Shown here: positions 23,882 to 35,400 of the stretch, one piece after another
Layout of the letters: each line of letters opens with the position of its first letter
How positions within the stretch are numbered: the stretch's first letter is position 1
Assembly: GCF_001625215.2 (NCBI RefSeq)
Contig: NC_030387.2
Coordinates: 38,029,606 to 38,093,605, forward strand
Direction: 5' to 3'
From: Daucus carota subsp. sativus
Lineage: Eukaryota; Streptophyta; Magnoliopsida; Apiales; Apiaceae
DNA length: 64,000 nt
The notes under the pieces: model-generated
The model's database searches: none
Told to the model about the DNA's origin: nothing
Seen by the model: only the letters and a program-made list of their open reading frames with translations
Program-made: the position numbers and the translations under genes

Positions 23882-25768
23882 ACTCTGTAGTGTTTGAATC
23901 ACAGAGAATTGCAGAGAATTGGTAGAGTAGAAACCAGACATATGTAGGCAAGTTTTCTTAAACTTTAATGTAAGATACATGTTGTGTGAATATTGATTAT
24001 ATTAATTGAACCATCTTTCTTCTTAGGTTTGAATGATTAAAGGGCTAAAAGTGCAGTATTAATTAAGATTATCCTGGTAGTGGAATTTTTTTTATGTGAT
24101 CCAGTTAGTTGATTAGTACATAAATTTTGATAATTAAGGCAAAAGTGTTTCATGAGTTGAAGTGAAGTGTAAAGGCCACATGGTAAATGCAAAAGATGAT
24201 TTTGATGCAGAGATGCTTGACTTTTTATTGCCACATTTTGTTATTTGAAATTGACATCTTACAAAAAGCATAGTACTTAGACATATTTCATTAATTAATG
24301 GTACGGCATTTCCTCCAGTGTAGTCTGATAATATAGGCAATAACCGAGTGATAATATAGGCAATAACCGAGTGTGAGAGCTGTCCAGTGAAAACGGGACC
24401 TTGCGTTGATCCAAAGGGTCACGGGTCGAACTTCACAACTCCCGGGTGTTCACCAAGTTGAAGAAACGGTGGGAAAATTTCACTTAAGGGGATCGGTACC
24501 CAATACATGCCTGACCCTTTTTTTAATGGTACCTCCCTCCCTCCCAAGTAATGCCAAGATTTCGAAGCTAGTCAAAATCGAGATATGTCTCTCAGGTGTT
24601 AGCGGTTAGCCTAACAATTCTTATGGTTGAGAAGCTACCAAGTCATGTGAGGAAGTTGTTTAATTTCAGACGGGCCCTGCTCTTTTGGTAACTTATAAGA
24701 GCATGGCAACAAGCCAACAACAAAACATAATTGCTAGCTCTTGTTGAGCCATTCGCAAGCAATGAAACACAAGACTTTCAAGTCTGAACTAACAGTTTAG
24801 CTAGACAATCGAGGAGATTCGTATCCAAATGAGGGTCGGAAAACGATATAAAACTGAGCCAACAGGTTACAGGTCCGTTAGATTCTCACCCAACTTGTTT
24901 GTGGGGTGAGCCAATGGAACAAAATAAAGAAAGAAACAAGCCTGCTTTTCTTGAAGATAAGACCACTACCTTCATTTTGGATGGACCTATCAAGTCTTTT
25001 GTATATGTAACAAAGGCTAAGTGGACCAGTACCTTTAGGCTGTTAAGCATCCTGAGGAAAAGCAGGAGAAAGATTGAACTAAGCATCAGCTTTTGAAAGA
25101 TCTGTCAACCAACAGCTTCCAAGAGTGCACTGACAAATTTTCATTCTAACATTGAAAAGAATTGTGATTGAGAGCGTTGCGATTGTGAACATGCTGCATT
25201 ATGAACTCGTGCTAATACAGTTCACAACAATTACTATTCCTTTTTCTTTTTCCCCGGAAATATCTTACAAATATCCGGGCATGAAAAGAAAAAGGGAATG
25301 GCTACTTGAAGAGGTCTACAGACTATTAAAAAAAACACACATTCAAACTTGCTTTCTAAAGGAACTCGTGCTGCTAATACAGTTCACAACAATTACTATT
25401 CCTTTTTCTTTTTCCCCGAAAATATCTTACAAATTTCCGGGCATGAAAAGAAAAAGGGAATGGCTACTTGAAGAGGTCTACAGACTATGAAAAAAAACAC
25501 ACATTCAAACTTGCTTTTTAAAGGAAAAATAGGTTGATGGCAAAAAGATTACAAACACAACATCTGCAATTCTAGGGTACAAAACAAAATGTGCAAATTT
25601 TGGGCAGCAACCATCACGTTTAATGTTAATTTTTTATTTTTTTTAAACTTTGTAAGATCTAAAGTAACAGGAAATTTAAAGAAAATACATTCATATAATT
25701 CTCGATAGCAGCACAACAGATCTAAGCTCAGTTTCCAGTCAAGTTCCATGATTAAGCACCTTTGTTCT
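23882..25768. other. Intergenic spacer with tandem duplications
   Basis: No gene recognised. It holds a 23-bp exact tandem duplication (24327-24349, 24350-24372), a block at about 24375-24610 with a tRNA B-box-like GGGTCGAACTTC that may be a decayed SINE, and a 160-bp tandem duplication at 25203-25525 described separately. The BCCP 3' UTR falls at its right end. Confidence 0.5.
25203..25525. repeat. Tandem duplication of an about 160-bp unit
   Basis: Copy 1 from GAACTCGTGCT at 25203, copy 2 from the same word at 25362; offset 159-162 bp because copy 2 has an extra GCT. The units differ at only a few bases. Each contains an internal inverted repeat (ATTCCTTTTTCTTTT against AAAAGAAAAAGGGAAT) that could form a hairpin. 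Confidence 0.85.
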
Positions 25769-28700
25769 TCAGGGTTCAATGACAAATAGCGGCTGCAAGA
25801 GGGAACAACATTTCGGTCAACTTTGCTTTTAATCAAAGAACACAACACACAGTGCGACTAAAACAGGGCCCCTGTGTGGGCGGATGTGTATATATACATA
25901 GAGAGATGAGAGGGGGGAGGGAGTTTGGTGAAGATACTGACCAGGTCGACGCTAACTGGTTTCCCATCTTCTACTAGTATATCAACTATGGTCCCAGTTT
26001 GTTCAGCCTGTACATGAATCCGCACATCAGCAATTAATTGTAATACGGAAGGTCAAGAAACAAAAAACTGCAAATTAATATTTGTAAGTTGTGCACAAAT
26101 GCATTATAGCGAGAAAATTTGTACAGTGCTAATTTTGCTTGAAAGGAAAAGATTACACAGAACTTGCACCCAAGTTTGAAGTAGCCCACAAACCACATTT
26201 AACATGACAGCAAACAAGAACAGAAGAGTGGGAGTATGTATGTTCTTCTTTCATATACTTGGTAAAAGATAATAATTATCAATGAGGGAGCCATAGAGCA
26301 CTAGGACGGTGATATGTCCTTACAGAACCGACCATATCTACTTGATCAGACAAATTTCTCTATCCAAAATTGAGCTCACTGATTCGATCTGTGAGATCAA
26401 TCAAAACCCCGTTCACGAACATACGTAATTCTCTTTGTTCGAACATAAGCTCGTTTTTCTGTAAACTAAGATTTATCATGCTATCCTTCTACTCGGAACT
26501 AAAGCTTGTATAATTTGATGTTCACCATCCGTGTAAGACATCCTTTGATTTGTGAAACTAATATATAGGATTTCATGCAAGCATGCTCAAATAGTCAGCA
26601 ACCAACAGATTTTAAAGTCAATCATCCACATATCAGAACAACTTCGAGTTACTGAACTTGTGCCAATTCTCATGTGTATATATATACAAGGTAAAAAACT
26701 AAGACCTTTCATTTGCACTACATAACCTCACTTCACTTTGATTTATTAAGTTTAAAATACACATCAACCATGTGACAGACAGAGAATAACACTTTGACAT
26801 GAACAAAAGTATCCAGAAAAAAAGAGCAACGATGCTCACCTCGATTTCATTCATCAGCTTCATGGCCTCAATGATGCATATTACCTGACCTTTCTGGACC
26901 TTGTCTCCTACCTAATATAGCAAAACTGAAAAGTTAGACATAGGAAAATACTTTTGGTTGTATCATTTAAAAAGAAGTGTCAACTGTCAAGGGATTATCT
27001 GTGTGAATTTCTGTTGGAGGCTTATTCCGAAATTGATTAGAGACAAAACTCGACTCCTTTGTGTGCAAACAGAATTCAAATACGGTAAAACTGATCAGCA
27101 CAGTGGGGAAGAATGATAATTTGGCGTTCAACTATAAGAATAGACTGAGGAAGATAATTTATCTTTGACTCTTGATCTTAGGTAAGTATATCTGTACATT
27201 TGACTAAATTTCAAAAGTTTCTAGTTAATATTACATCGGATAAGCAACTTAAATGTCTCTCCAATTCTTCTTCAAGCCAAGTTTTGCAACATGTTCAGTA
27301 AATCTATATAAAATAAAGGAAAATTTACCTGTACAAATGGTGGGGATCCAGGTGAAGGACAGCGATAAAAGGTTCCAGCCATGGGGCACTTCATTGGAGG
27401 ATGGGATGACTTCGGAGCTGCAGCAGGTGGTGCAGATGCAGCTGGTGGAGATGCACTTTGCTTAGCAGATGACTGAGGTGCTTGAGCGGGAGGTGACTGA
27501 GGAGGAGCAACAATTTGGTGAGAGGGAGACTGCATCATAACATAAGGAGCCGCAGGAGGCTGTGGTAAAGCTTCTTTTTTCCTTATAAGGACTTCACAGT
27601 TCTCTTGCTTTAGCTGCAGCTCCATAATGTCCCTTGAATCCACAAGCCTGCCACAGAATAAATAGTTACTCTAAGGTAATAACAAAACATATAGGCAATA
27701 ATATGAGCTAATAAACACATTCTTTATACAGATGAAAGAAAGAATACACACTCTATAAGATCTGCTACTTGATCCATAAAAGCTGTAATGGCTGATGCAT
27801 CAGGAATGGCGTCCTGAAAAGAAGATTTCTTGGTTGATTTTTCGGGTTCAGTTTCTGGAACTACTACAGACTTTGATGGTTTCTCAATTGAAACCTTTAA
27901 CATAAAAAGTGAAATCAGAAAAAGGCCAAAAACAAACTAAAAGCAATATATATCAAGGAAAGAGAGCTAGGAGACTTGACAACAATGATTAACATACCGC
28001 ATTCAGTTGATCAGATACCCTAAGAACATCATGCTTGTTCCTGTTAGATGCCTGCAGCAGAAAGATACATCATTTTCCAAAATGAAAAAAATAAGCCATA
28101 AACACGATACATAATATGTCAAACAGCACGATTTGTCTTTTGGTATCGGGGCAGAAGCACCTCCCACAACAGGTCTTATGTAACTCATCAAATTGATAAT
28201 TTCTTGTAAAATCAGTACTGTACAGTGATACCATAAGTAGCAACATAAGAGTGAAATTAATGCAGTGATGTGCAAGTAAAGGTCATCATAATTCGAAGAT
28301 GCTACTTTTATTGTTAACAGAATTTTTCCAGAGTCAAATTGCTATATTGATGGGAAATGGATTACAGAGTACTAACCTTGAGGGTAAAAAATTTAACATC
28401 GCAAAGTTAACAGTAGTTGAAAACAAAATACTTGGTATGTTGGTAACTAGATACTAGCTGAGTAGCTGGTATAAGGCTGTTCATTGTTTACACAACGTAT
28501 TTCAAGTATCAACTCATAACAATACAGTCCTCGTATATATTATCTAAAACATTCTACGGAAGCTAAATAAACAATATAATCGGAAATAAGAAAAATTTTA
28601 CTCTCTTTCAAACCATTAAATTCAGCACAGAATCCGTATGTACAATATAATTTATATCTACACGATTCAGTAATTAATAATACAAACAATTTCCTGGTTT

Positions 28701-29007
28701 GTAATTCGTGAGATCACTTTTTACATACTCAAAAAATACCCATATATACAATGAAGTGATGTAGACAGCAGTACTCGAAAGGCGATAAATAATAATCTCG
28801 GTAAACTAATAAGGTTTGAAACAATAATTATACCTGAAGGGAGAGAATGGAAGAGGAGCTGTGGAGTGAAGATCCGGACAGGAATGTCCGATTGGAAACT
28901 GAATCGGGTCGGAACGCAACGGAGGAATGGTTGGGCTTCGACTGGCCCAGCTGCAAATTAGCTGCGAGAGCACAAATCTTAGGGCAGGGAACAGAGAACG
29001 AAGCCAT
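25769..29007 (-). CDS. BCCP: Biotin carboxyl carrier protein of plastid acetyl-CoA carboxylase
   Basis: Seven exons on the minus strand: 29007-28834, 28051-27998, 27894-27752, 27647-27329, 26911-26840, 26007-25942, 25792-25769; 283 aa, all phases consistent. It carries the biotin that shuttles CO2 from biotin carboxylase to carboxyltransferase in the multi-subunit plastid ACCase, the first committed step of fatty acid synthesis. Residues 1 to about 60 resemble a transit peptide. A Pro/Ala/Ser-rich flexible region (about 155-200) precedes the biotinyl domain (GTFYRCP ... PLFVIEP). The biotin acceptor is Lys248 in EAMKLMNEIE, encoded by exon 5. Upstream, a CACGTG G-box at 29142-29147 adjoins GGGCCT. 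The last exon is only 24 bp. Exon 6/7 joining (VDL/PLFVIEP) rests on family similarity. Exon 1 and the promoter are duplicated at 32 kb. Confidence 0.93.
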
Positions 29008-29141
29008 TGATCCGACTCACCAATTGAATTTACGGAGGAATGGAATGGAGATTAGAAATGGGGGATTCGTAAGGCAGAAAGGGCGTGAAATCAATGCTGA
29101 GGATAAGAAAGAGGGGCGATAGTTACAATGTGTTTGAAGTC

Positions 29142-29147
29142 CACGTG
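29142..29147. promoter_or_regulatory. G-box upstream of BCCP
   Basis: CACGTG about 135 bp upstream of the BCCP start codon, next to a GGGCCT site-II-like word. The duplicated promoter at 32.7 kb has lost this G-box (GGAGGTGGGCC instead). Confidence 0.55.
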
Positions 29148-29571
29148 GGCCTAGGACATACAAAGTGGGTGGGGCCCGTTTGTAGATATCTGTCGTTCTG
29201 CATGCAGGCGGTGGTTTAACCAACTGCCTGCCTGTGACAACTGGCACGGTTCTCACTTAAGTGTGATTTGTAATTGTAATTCAAACTGAGCGAGTCGAGT
29301 TTTTTAACAAACGAGTTTAAGTTTGCTTCTTCTTCTTTTTTTTTTTTCATGAGCCGACCGGCTCATTAAGGATAATTAATCATAAGATACTGATCGAACT
29401 CGGCTCGTTTTATTCATGAGCTGAGTCGTCAAACAGCCTCCTTTGGCTAAACGAGCACGATTTAGACAAGCTGATCAAACAGCTCGTTCAAAAATTACAC
29501 TTATATAAATATAAGTTATGATCTAATTTTGCTTGTTAAGGATTCAATTTCAAGTCAAGCCAGCTCGTTAA

Positions 29572-30010
29572 GGGGTCGTTTGGTTCATGGGTATTTGGAA
29601 TCAGGTATGAGGTTTGTCCATTCCAAACCCATACCTGGTGTTTGGTTGGAAAAAACATAATCTCAAACCCATACCCTAAACCCCCAAGGTATGGGTTTTT
29701 TATACCCAAGTGGGGAGGTGGGTATGATATGGAGGTATGAGACACATTCATTTTGTTTTTTTGTCTTATTTAAGTAATGAAATATTAATGCTTGATACAA
29801 AATTAAATCAATAATGAAAAAATATATAACGATAATAATTTTATTCATATTTTTAATTAATATAAATTAATAACTTAATTTTACAAAAATTGTATATATT
29901 GCTTTCAGCACACAACCAAACGCATGATATCAGAGATGATACCTCAAACTCATACCAACTTAACCTGATTCCTCATTTCAACCCCATACCTCCTCGAACC
30001 AAATGACCCC
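29572..30010. mobile_element. PIF/Harbinger-type MITE
   Basis: 439 bp, with terminal inverted repeats GGGGTCGTTTGGTTCATGGG and its counterpart ending CCAAATGACCCC, flanked by TAA on both sides (29569-29571, 30011-30013). The 3-bp TAA target duplication and the terminal G-run are typical of Harbinger-derived MITEs. Confidence 0.88.
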
Positions 30011-30013
30011 TAA

Positions 30014-31042
30014 AGAGATTGTGTTTGAACTTTAGATTGTTAACGAGTCTGGTCGGGCAGTGATAAACGAGTTCGCATGAAACATCTCGAAAGGCTCAAA
30101 TTATAACCCAGTATAATTATTCGAGATTAACTGTCGATTAATCAATGTCACAAAGGGTTATGATATAATTTAGCTAAAATTTAGTTAAAAAATTATTTTC
30201 TTTAAAATAAGTCAGATATATCAGTTGGTTGAATGTATAATTCGTATGTCTATTGTTGATACAAAAATCTATGTATTGTGTTTCTAAAAGTTACACTTAT
30301 ATATTTTTTTCCCGAATTGAAGGCTATTCTCATATAACAAAGGGAAGGGAAAATAAATGAGCTCATTCCCTTTGTTGGTGTTTATTTTATAAAAATTACC
30401 ATTCTCTTTAAGTCTCTAACCCTTTTAAGTTGTGAATTTACCCAATATCGCTCATCATCCCCCAAACAAACCCCCCCCCCCTATTTCCTTCCCTTTCTTT
30501 TTAGTTTTCCATTTCACTTATAATGTATATCCTAAACCGTTTAAAAAATAGATTAACATGTTAATTATTTATAAATTTTAATTTGGTTTTTACAACAAAT
30601 TATTAATTTTAAATTATTTTATATGTCAATTTATTTTAAAAAATTAATAACATTATTAAATAATAAACTATATTAATTTATTAGAATGTAAATAAATTAT
30701 ATTGTTATAATATAAATATATTTGGCTCTTTTGAAAATACATAATCTTTGAAGAATCCTATAAAGGTAATCATATAAATATAATTTTTAATATTGTTTCT
30801 GGATCAAAACCAAGCTTGTAAGACAATTTAGATCATTCTTTTCTTTTCTCCTCCATTCCTATTCTGAATTCCATTCCATTTCCCACAGCGAAGCCCCAAA
30901 TATTGTTCTTCATATATATAACATTTTACCCCTTTTCTTCTCAAGATTAATAACCAAATATCCAAATATAAATCTAAACGTAAAGTTTTGTCCCCGACAA
31001 AAATCGCTTCAATATCAATATATGTGAGTCAAAAAAATGTTT
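30014..31042. other. AT-rich spacer
   Basis: No gene seen. It contains a C-homopolymer (about 30473-30482) and general low-complexity AT sequence. Confidence 0.5.
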
Positions 31043-31050
31043 CTATAATA

Positions 31051-31920
31051 TAGGGCTGTCAAAATAATTCGAAAAATCGGAGTATTTAGGATACGGATAC
31101 GGATATAGGCACATCCGAATCCGAAAATATCCGAATCCGAAAAATAAATAAATAAATATTATATTATATATAATATAATATTTTATTTGATTTAATATAT
31201 TTATAATAATATCTATATTATAAAATAAACTAAGCATATGCATATTCTGTTAAATTTAATTCTAAATTCAACTTTAAAAAGTGAAACACTTTACTTACTA
31301 TTCAAAATTATAAAATAAAGTCATTAAAATGAAAACTCAGGGTATCCAAAAGGACCAAAACCCTACTCCCTCGATTAGTTTTCAACAACCCCACGAAAAA
31401 GCCTCACAAGTCGCCGCCTTAAACACAGTTGCTTATCGCCACCATAAACCCTCTCCGAATCAGTACCTCATCCTATCTCAAAAGCCACGTGTTACTCTCA
31501 ATTCTTATTAATGAAAAAGGTTAGTTTGCCAATCTGAATTTCAGTTTTTTTGGGTAGCTGGAGGCTGGAACATTGGCGATGTAGTTTGATTTGCTTTTTT
31601 TGTTTTGTAATTTATTTGCTTGTTTAAAAGACCGAGTGAATTGTATTTTGATTGTATGGGTGTTGTTTGCTGGGAGCCTAGGACTGCTGATAACCTAATT
31701 GGTTAATGACTATTGTTTTCAATGGGTTCTGAAAAATAGGTTCGGATTCGGATATTATCCGTATTATCTGTATCCGGATAATATCCACCGGACTCGGATA
31801 CGGATTTTTTTTCCCGGATAGTTCCGGATTCGGATGCGAATTCGGATACGGTTTTAAGTTCCTGGATTCGGATTCGGATATAGTTGTATCCGTATCCTAA
31901 ATATCCGTTTGACAGCCCTA
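31051..31920. mobile_element. hAT-type non-autonomous element
   Basis: 870 bp. Termini TAGGGCTGTCAAA and TTTGACAGCCCTA are perfect inverted repeats, followed by subterminal CGGATACGGAT-type repeats at both ends. An exact 8-bp target duplication, CTATAATA, flanks it (31043-31050, 31921-31928), as expected for hAT transposition. The interior has no transposase; a 60-codon frame at 31329-31511 is not recognisable. It sits at the edge of the duplicated BCCP segment. Confidence 0.92.
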
Positions 31921-31928
31921 CTATAATA

Positions 31929-32863
31929 GCAATTGCTAAATTGATGGAAAATGGATTAAAAGCACTAACATTTTGGGGAACAAATTCAAGATCGCAAAGT
32001 TAACAATATTTCAAAACAAATACTCAGTATGCTGGTAACTATATACTATCTAATATAATGCTGTGCATTGTCTACACAATGCATTTCAAGTATCTCCTCA
32101 TACCAATACAGAATACAGTCCCTGTATATAAACCCTAAAACATTCTCCAAAAGCTAAATAAACAACATAATCATAAAAATACCAAAACTGCTAATCTATT
32201 TCAAATTAGTAAATTCGACACAGAATCCGTGCCTAAATATAATGCATATCCACATAATTCAGCAATTAATAACACAACAAGAATCACACCCACATAAGTG
32301 ATGTAGACATCAGTACTCGATACGCGATAAATTAATAATCTCGATAAATTAATAAACTTGATGAACTAATAAGATTGAGAGTGTAGTTATTAATTATACC
32401 TGAAGGGAGAGAATGGGAGAGGAGTTGTGGAGTGGAGATCCGGATAGGAATGCCCGATTGGAAAGCGAATCGGGTCGGAAAGCAACGGAGGAGTGGTTGG
32501 GCTTGGACTGCAAATTAGCTGCGGGAGCACAAATCTTAGGGCAGGGAACGGAGAACGAAGCCATTGATTCCACTCGGCAATCGAGATTCCGGAGGAATGG
32601 AATGGAATTGAATTGGGCGGAATGGAATGGAGTGGAGATGAGTAGGAGAGGGAATGGGGGATTTGTAAGGGAGAAAGGGCGGTGAAATCAATGCGAACAA
32701 GTATGGGAATGGAAAGAGGGGCGATAGTTACAAAGTGGTGGGAGTGGAGGTGGGCCAGGGACATACAAAAAGGGTGGGGCCGGTTTGGACTAATCTGTCG
32801 TTGTGCATGCAGCTGGTGGTTTAACCAACTGCCTGCCTGTAACAACTTCCACGGTTCTCACTT
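31929..32863. repeat. Duplicate of the BCCP exon 1/promoter region
   Basis: Clear similarity with about 28335-29258, covering part of BCCP intron 1, exon 1 and roughly 250 bp upstream. Similarity stops abruptly after GGTTCTCACTT on the promoter side. On the other side the homology is interrupted by the hAT element at 31051-31920. Confidence 0.85.
32400..32564 (-). pseudogene. Orphan BCCP exon 1 (transit-peptide exon) copy
   Basis: 165 bp, open from ATG 32564 to an intact CAG/GTATAAT donor at 32400. It encodes 55 residues that match BCCP exon 1 except for a three-residue deletion (the LGQ position) and a few substitutions. None of BCCP exons 2-7 follows on the minus strand in the window (the next minus-strand exon downstream is that of BCCP itself). 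It is best read as a truncated duplicate, though with its promoter-like flank and intact splice donor it could still be transcribed and splice onward, conceivably into the resident BCCP exons about 4.3 kb away. Confidence 0.75.
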
Positions 32864-33310
32864 GAATTCGGGGTTGCATGATGCGTGATTTTATTTGCCT
32901 CGAGTTTCTCTATAAACGTTTGGCTCGAGGAGAATAATGTAACTCAACAAATAAGAGCCCGTTAAATAAAAAAAGATTATTAAGAAAATTATTTAGCAGA
33001 TTTATAGAAATACAGTGAATTTATTCATTTAGATTTACAATAAAAGATCGTTTCTAAAACGGAATTAAATATCAAATATTAAAAAACACCTATAAATAAA
33101 ATTACTGTAGCCGTGTTTTGGCAAAAAAAATAATCAAATTTAAGGACTTATTATTTAAATATATTTATATTTATAAATTTTCTAGATATAAATGCTAGTG
33201 AAGTTTTTTATATTCATTAAAAATATAAGGAATTTTTTGGGAAAAATATAATTTATATATTTTTTCACAAAAATAAGTCCCGTAAAAAAATCAGACAAAT
33301 CGCCCATTTA
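32864..33310. other. AT-rich spacer between BCCP duplicate and UGT array
   Basis: No gene or clear repeat recognised. Confidence 0.5.
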
Positions 33311-33774
33311 GAGGGGTGTATTGGATTGGGATTTTAAAGCATTTTTTTGCATTCATGAAATCCGAGGGTATTCGATTGGGATTGTTTGAAATCCATTAAA
33401 ATCTTGAGGTATTCGATTGGGATTTTAAATTATGCTACAAAATCTGGTGGTATTCAATTGGGATTTTAAATTATGCTTTAAAATCCGATGGTATTCAGTT
33501 GAGATTGTTTAAAATCCATTAAAATCTGATGGTATTCAAATGCTGATGGATTTTTTTGCATTTCATAAAATGATGGATTTTGTGGCATTCTTCAGTGTAT
33601 TTTAAGTTTTTTGAAATCCCACCAAAATCAATAGGATTTTGAAGCATTGTGCTTAAATCCTATCAACTCTGCGACATTTTATTAAGAATCCGCACAAATT
33701 CAAAATCACATACAATCCATTAAAATCTATAGACTAAAAACAATCCATTAAAATCTCAATCGAATACAACTCCG
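33311..33774. mobile_element. MITE with GGGTGTATT-type termini
   Basis: 464 bp. Left end GAGGGGTGTATTGGATTGGG, right end (inverted) CGGAGTTGTATTCGATTGAG; TTA on both sides (33308-33310, 33775-33777). The interior has repeated 'GGTATTCGATTGGGATTTTAAA' variants in both orientations. Related units recur through the UGT array (37605, 40431, 43341). Confidence 0.7.
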
Positions 33775-33859
33775 TTAATCGACAATCTCCGTTTATTACC
33801 CGGAATAACCGAATCAAAGATATAAACTTAGGACTTAAGAGGAGCAGGGAGTAAAAACA

Positions 33860-35210
33860 TATTTGATGAATTGAGGCTCTTTGGTACTGATCAAAGCTTT
33901 TGAAATTCTCATGCAAGAACCACCTTCATTTATGATCAGCTTCACAACAGTTAACTTAGTTCCATCATCAATCAGAAGATTATCAAATCTTAGTCATATC
34001 TCATGCCTAGATAAGATCTCACCAGCGTCATACTAACTGATAACCCAACTATCCACATTCTTATAATAAAATCTGACCCCAATAAGGCCTGGCTCAGTCC
34101 CTCCGTTGTTGAGTTCCATCCACAATGAGAAATGAAACAATAGATTGATGTGTGAGCAAGAAACTTCTTTAATTTGAGGTGCCTGTTCGATAATCTTTCC
34201 ATGATTCGCTGTTCTTTCTAGGAATTCATTCGGGTATTTAGGAAATGATCCATTGAGACTGTTTGATTATACAAATCATAAAAAGGGGTGGCCTGATAGT
34301 TCATCAGGACCAAGTGCTTATTCATTAAACTGCTCCTATCTTTTCAGAAGAAATATAAATGACTGAGTTAATTGGTAATCTGCCTAGCAACCTTAAACAA
34401 GTCAGATCTTGAGAAGAAAAGGTTCTACAACAAGGATTTATAATTTTCATTCCAGGTAACGGACTAATTGGAAGGATTGGAAGGACGAGTCAAGTTCATA
34501 CTATGTGTTGTATAGCACAATGATTGAATTTTCGACAGCTTAATTGACCACTGGAGAAAATTTGAATAAAATCTTTTGTAATGTTGAATTACCAGGACTG
34601 CACCAAGTGAGGTCCTTGCTATTCTTTTAATAAACAGATCTGCTCAGTTTTTTTGTTGCTGAGCCTGCAGAAATTTTTATAACATAAAAAGTTAACCAAA
34701 TCAAATAATCAAGAATGACAAACAACTTTGTTTAAAATACAACATAAGATATGTACACACTACACATTCCATTTTTCATCTATAACTCTGTTTTTTATAA
34801 GTATATGAAGTGCCAAGGCCATGGAAGCTGGTTCTACCGACCAAACTGCAACCTAATTAAGACCCGGTTTACTTGCAATTTCTATTGTCCATACCTGTTA
34901 GATCAGCTACAAAACAAGATCAGCTCCTTCTTATCCGAGTGATTGATCTGCTTAATTAGTTTTCCAGATTATTTGACATGACCAATTTAAGGATATCCAT
35001 TTCCTGGGTCCAATTCTTTCTTCAAGGCGCGACTCCATTCAGTCCCAGTAGAAGACTAGTCTTATTGGACAATTCCTTCTCTGACATTGCAGCAAGAATT
35101 TTTGCTTCATCAAATTCAAAATCAGCAAATGTAACCTTGATCCGTGATAAGTCAAATTGTATGCAGTTTGATGAGCGGCTTGACATGTATGAAATTACCA
35201 ACATTAACTT
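33860..35210 (-). pseudogene. Decayed UGT83A1-like glycosyltransferase
   Basis: Two-exon layout still visible: exon 1 remnant about 35210-34780 and exon 2 remnant about 34660-33860, separated by a short intron ending near CTGCAGGCTCAGC. The plant PSPG signature survives partly (CFISHCGWNST at about 34090-34150), as does 'VTFADFEFDEAKILAAMSE' in exon 1, but the frame is broken repeatedly by stops and indels, the N-terminal catalytic-His segment is lost and the C-terminal region is scrambled. It is the most diverged copy at the left edge of the array. Confidence 0.82.
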
Positions 35211-35400
35211 TTACTTCAATTAGAACTAATAAATAGAGACAATTAATAGATAAAACGACACGCAACATTATTTGAAATAAGTAAAAAGACTAACAAATAA
35301 GTAGACAATGCTTGTCCACACCAATTTGTTATCACATGAAACCAAATCCAAAACAAAACAATATAGCAATAGAAAAGGGAGGAAAAGATCTTGAATGAAT

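Noticed and set aside
24375-24610. tRNA-like or SINE block
   Set aside because: Only a B-box-like word was seen; no A box, tail or target duplication, so it was left as a possibility in the spacer description.
27253-27465. Plus-strand 70-codon frame over BCCP exon 4
   Set aside because: Antisense shadow of the BCCP Pro/Ala-rich exon.
32413-32685. Plus-strand 90-codon frame similar to one at 28847-29122
   Set aside because: Both are antisense of BCCP exon 1 and its duplicate; the similarity follows from the segmental duplication.
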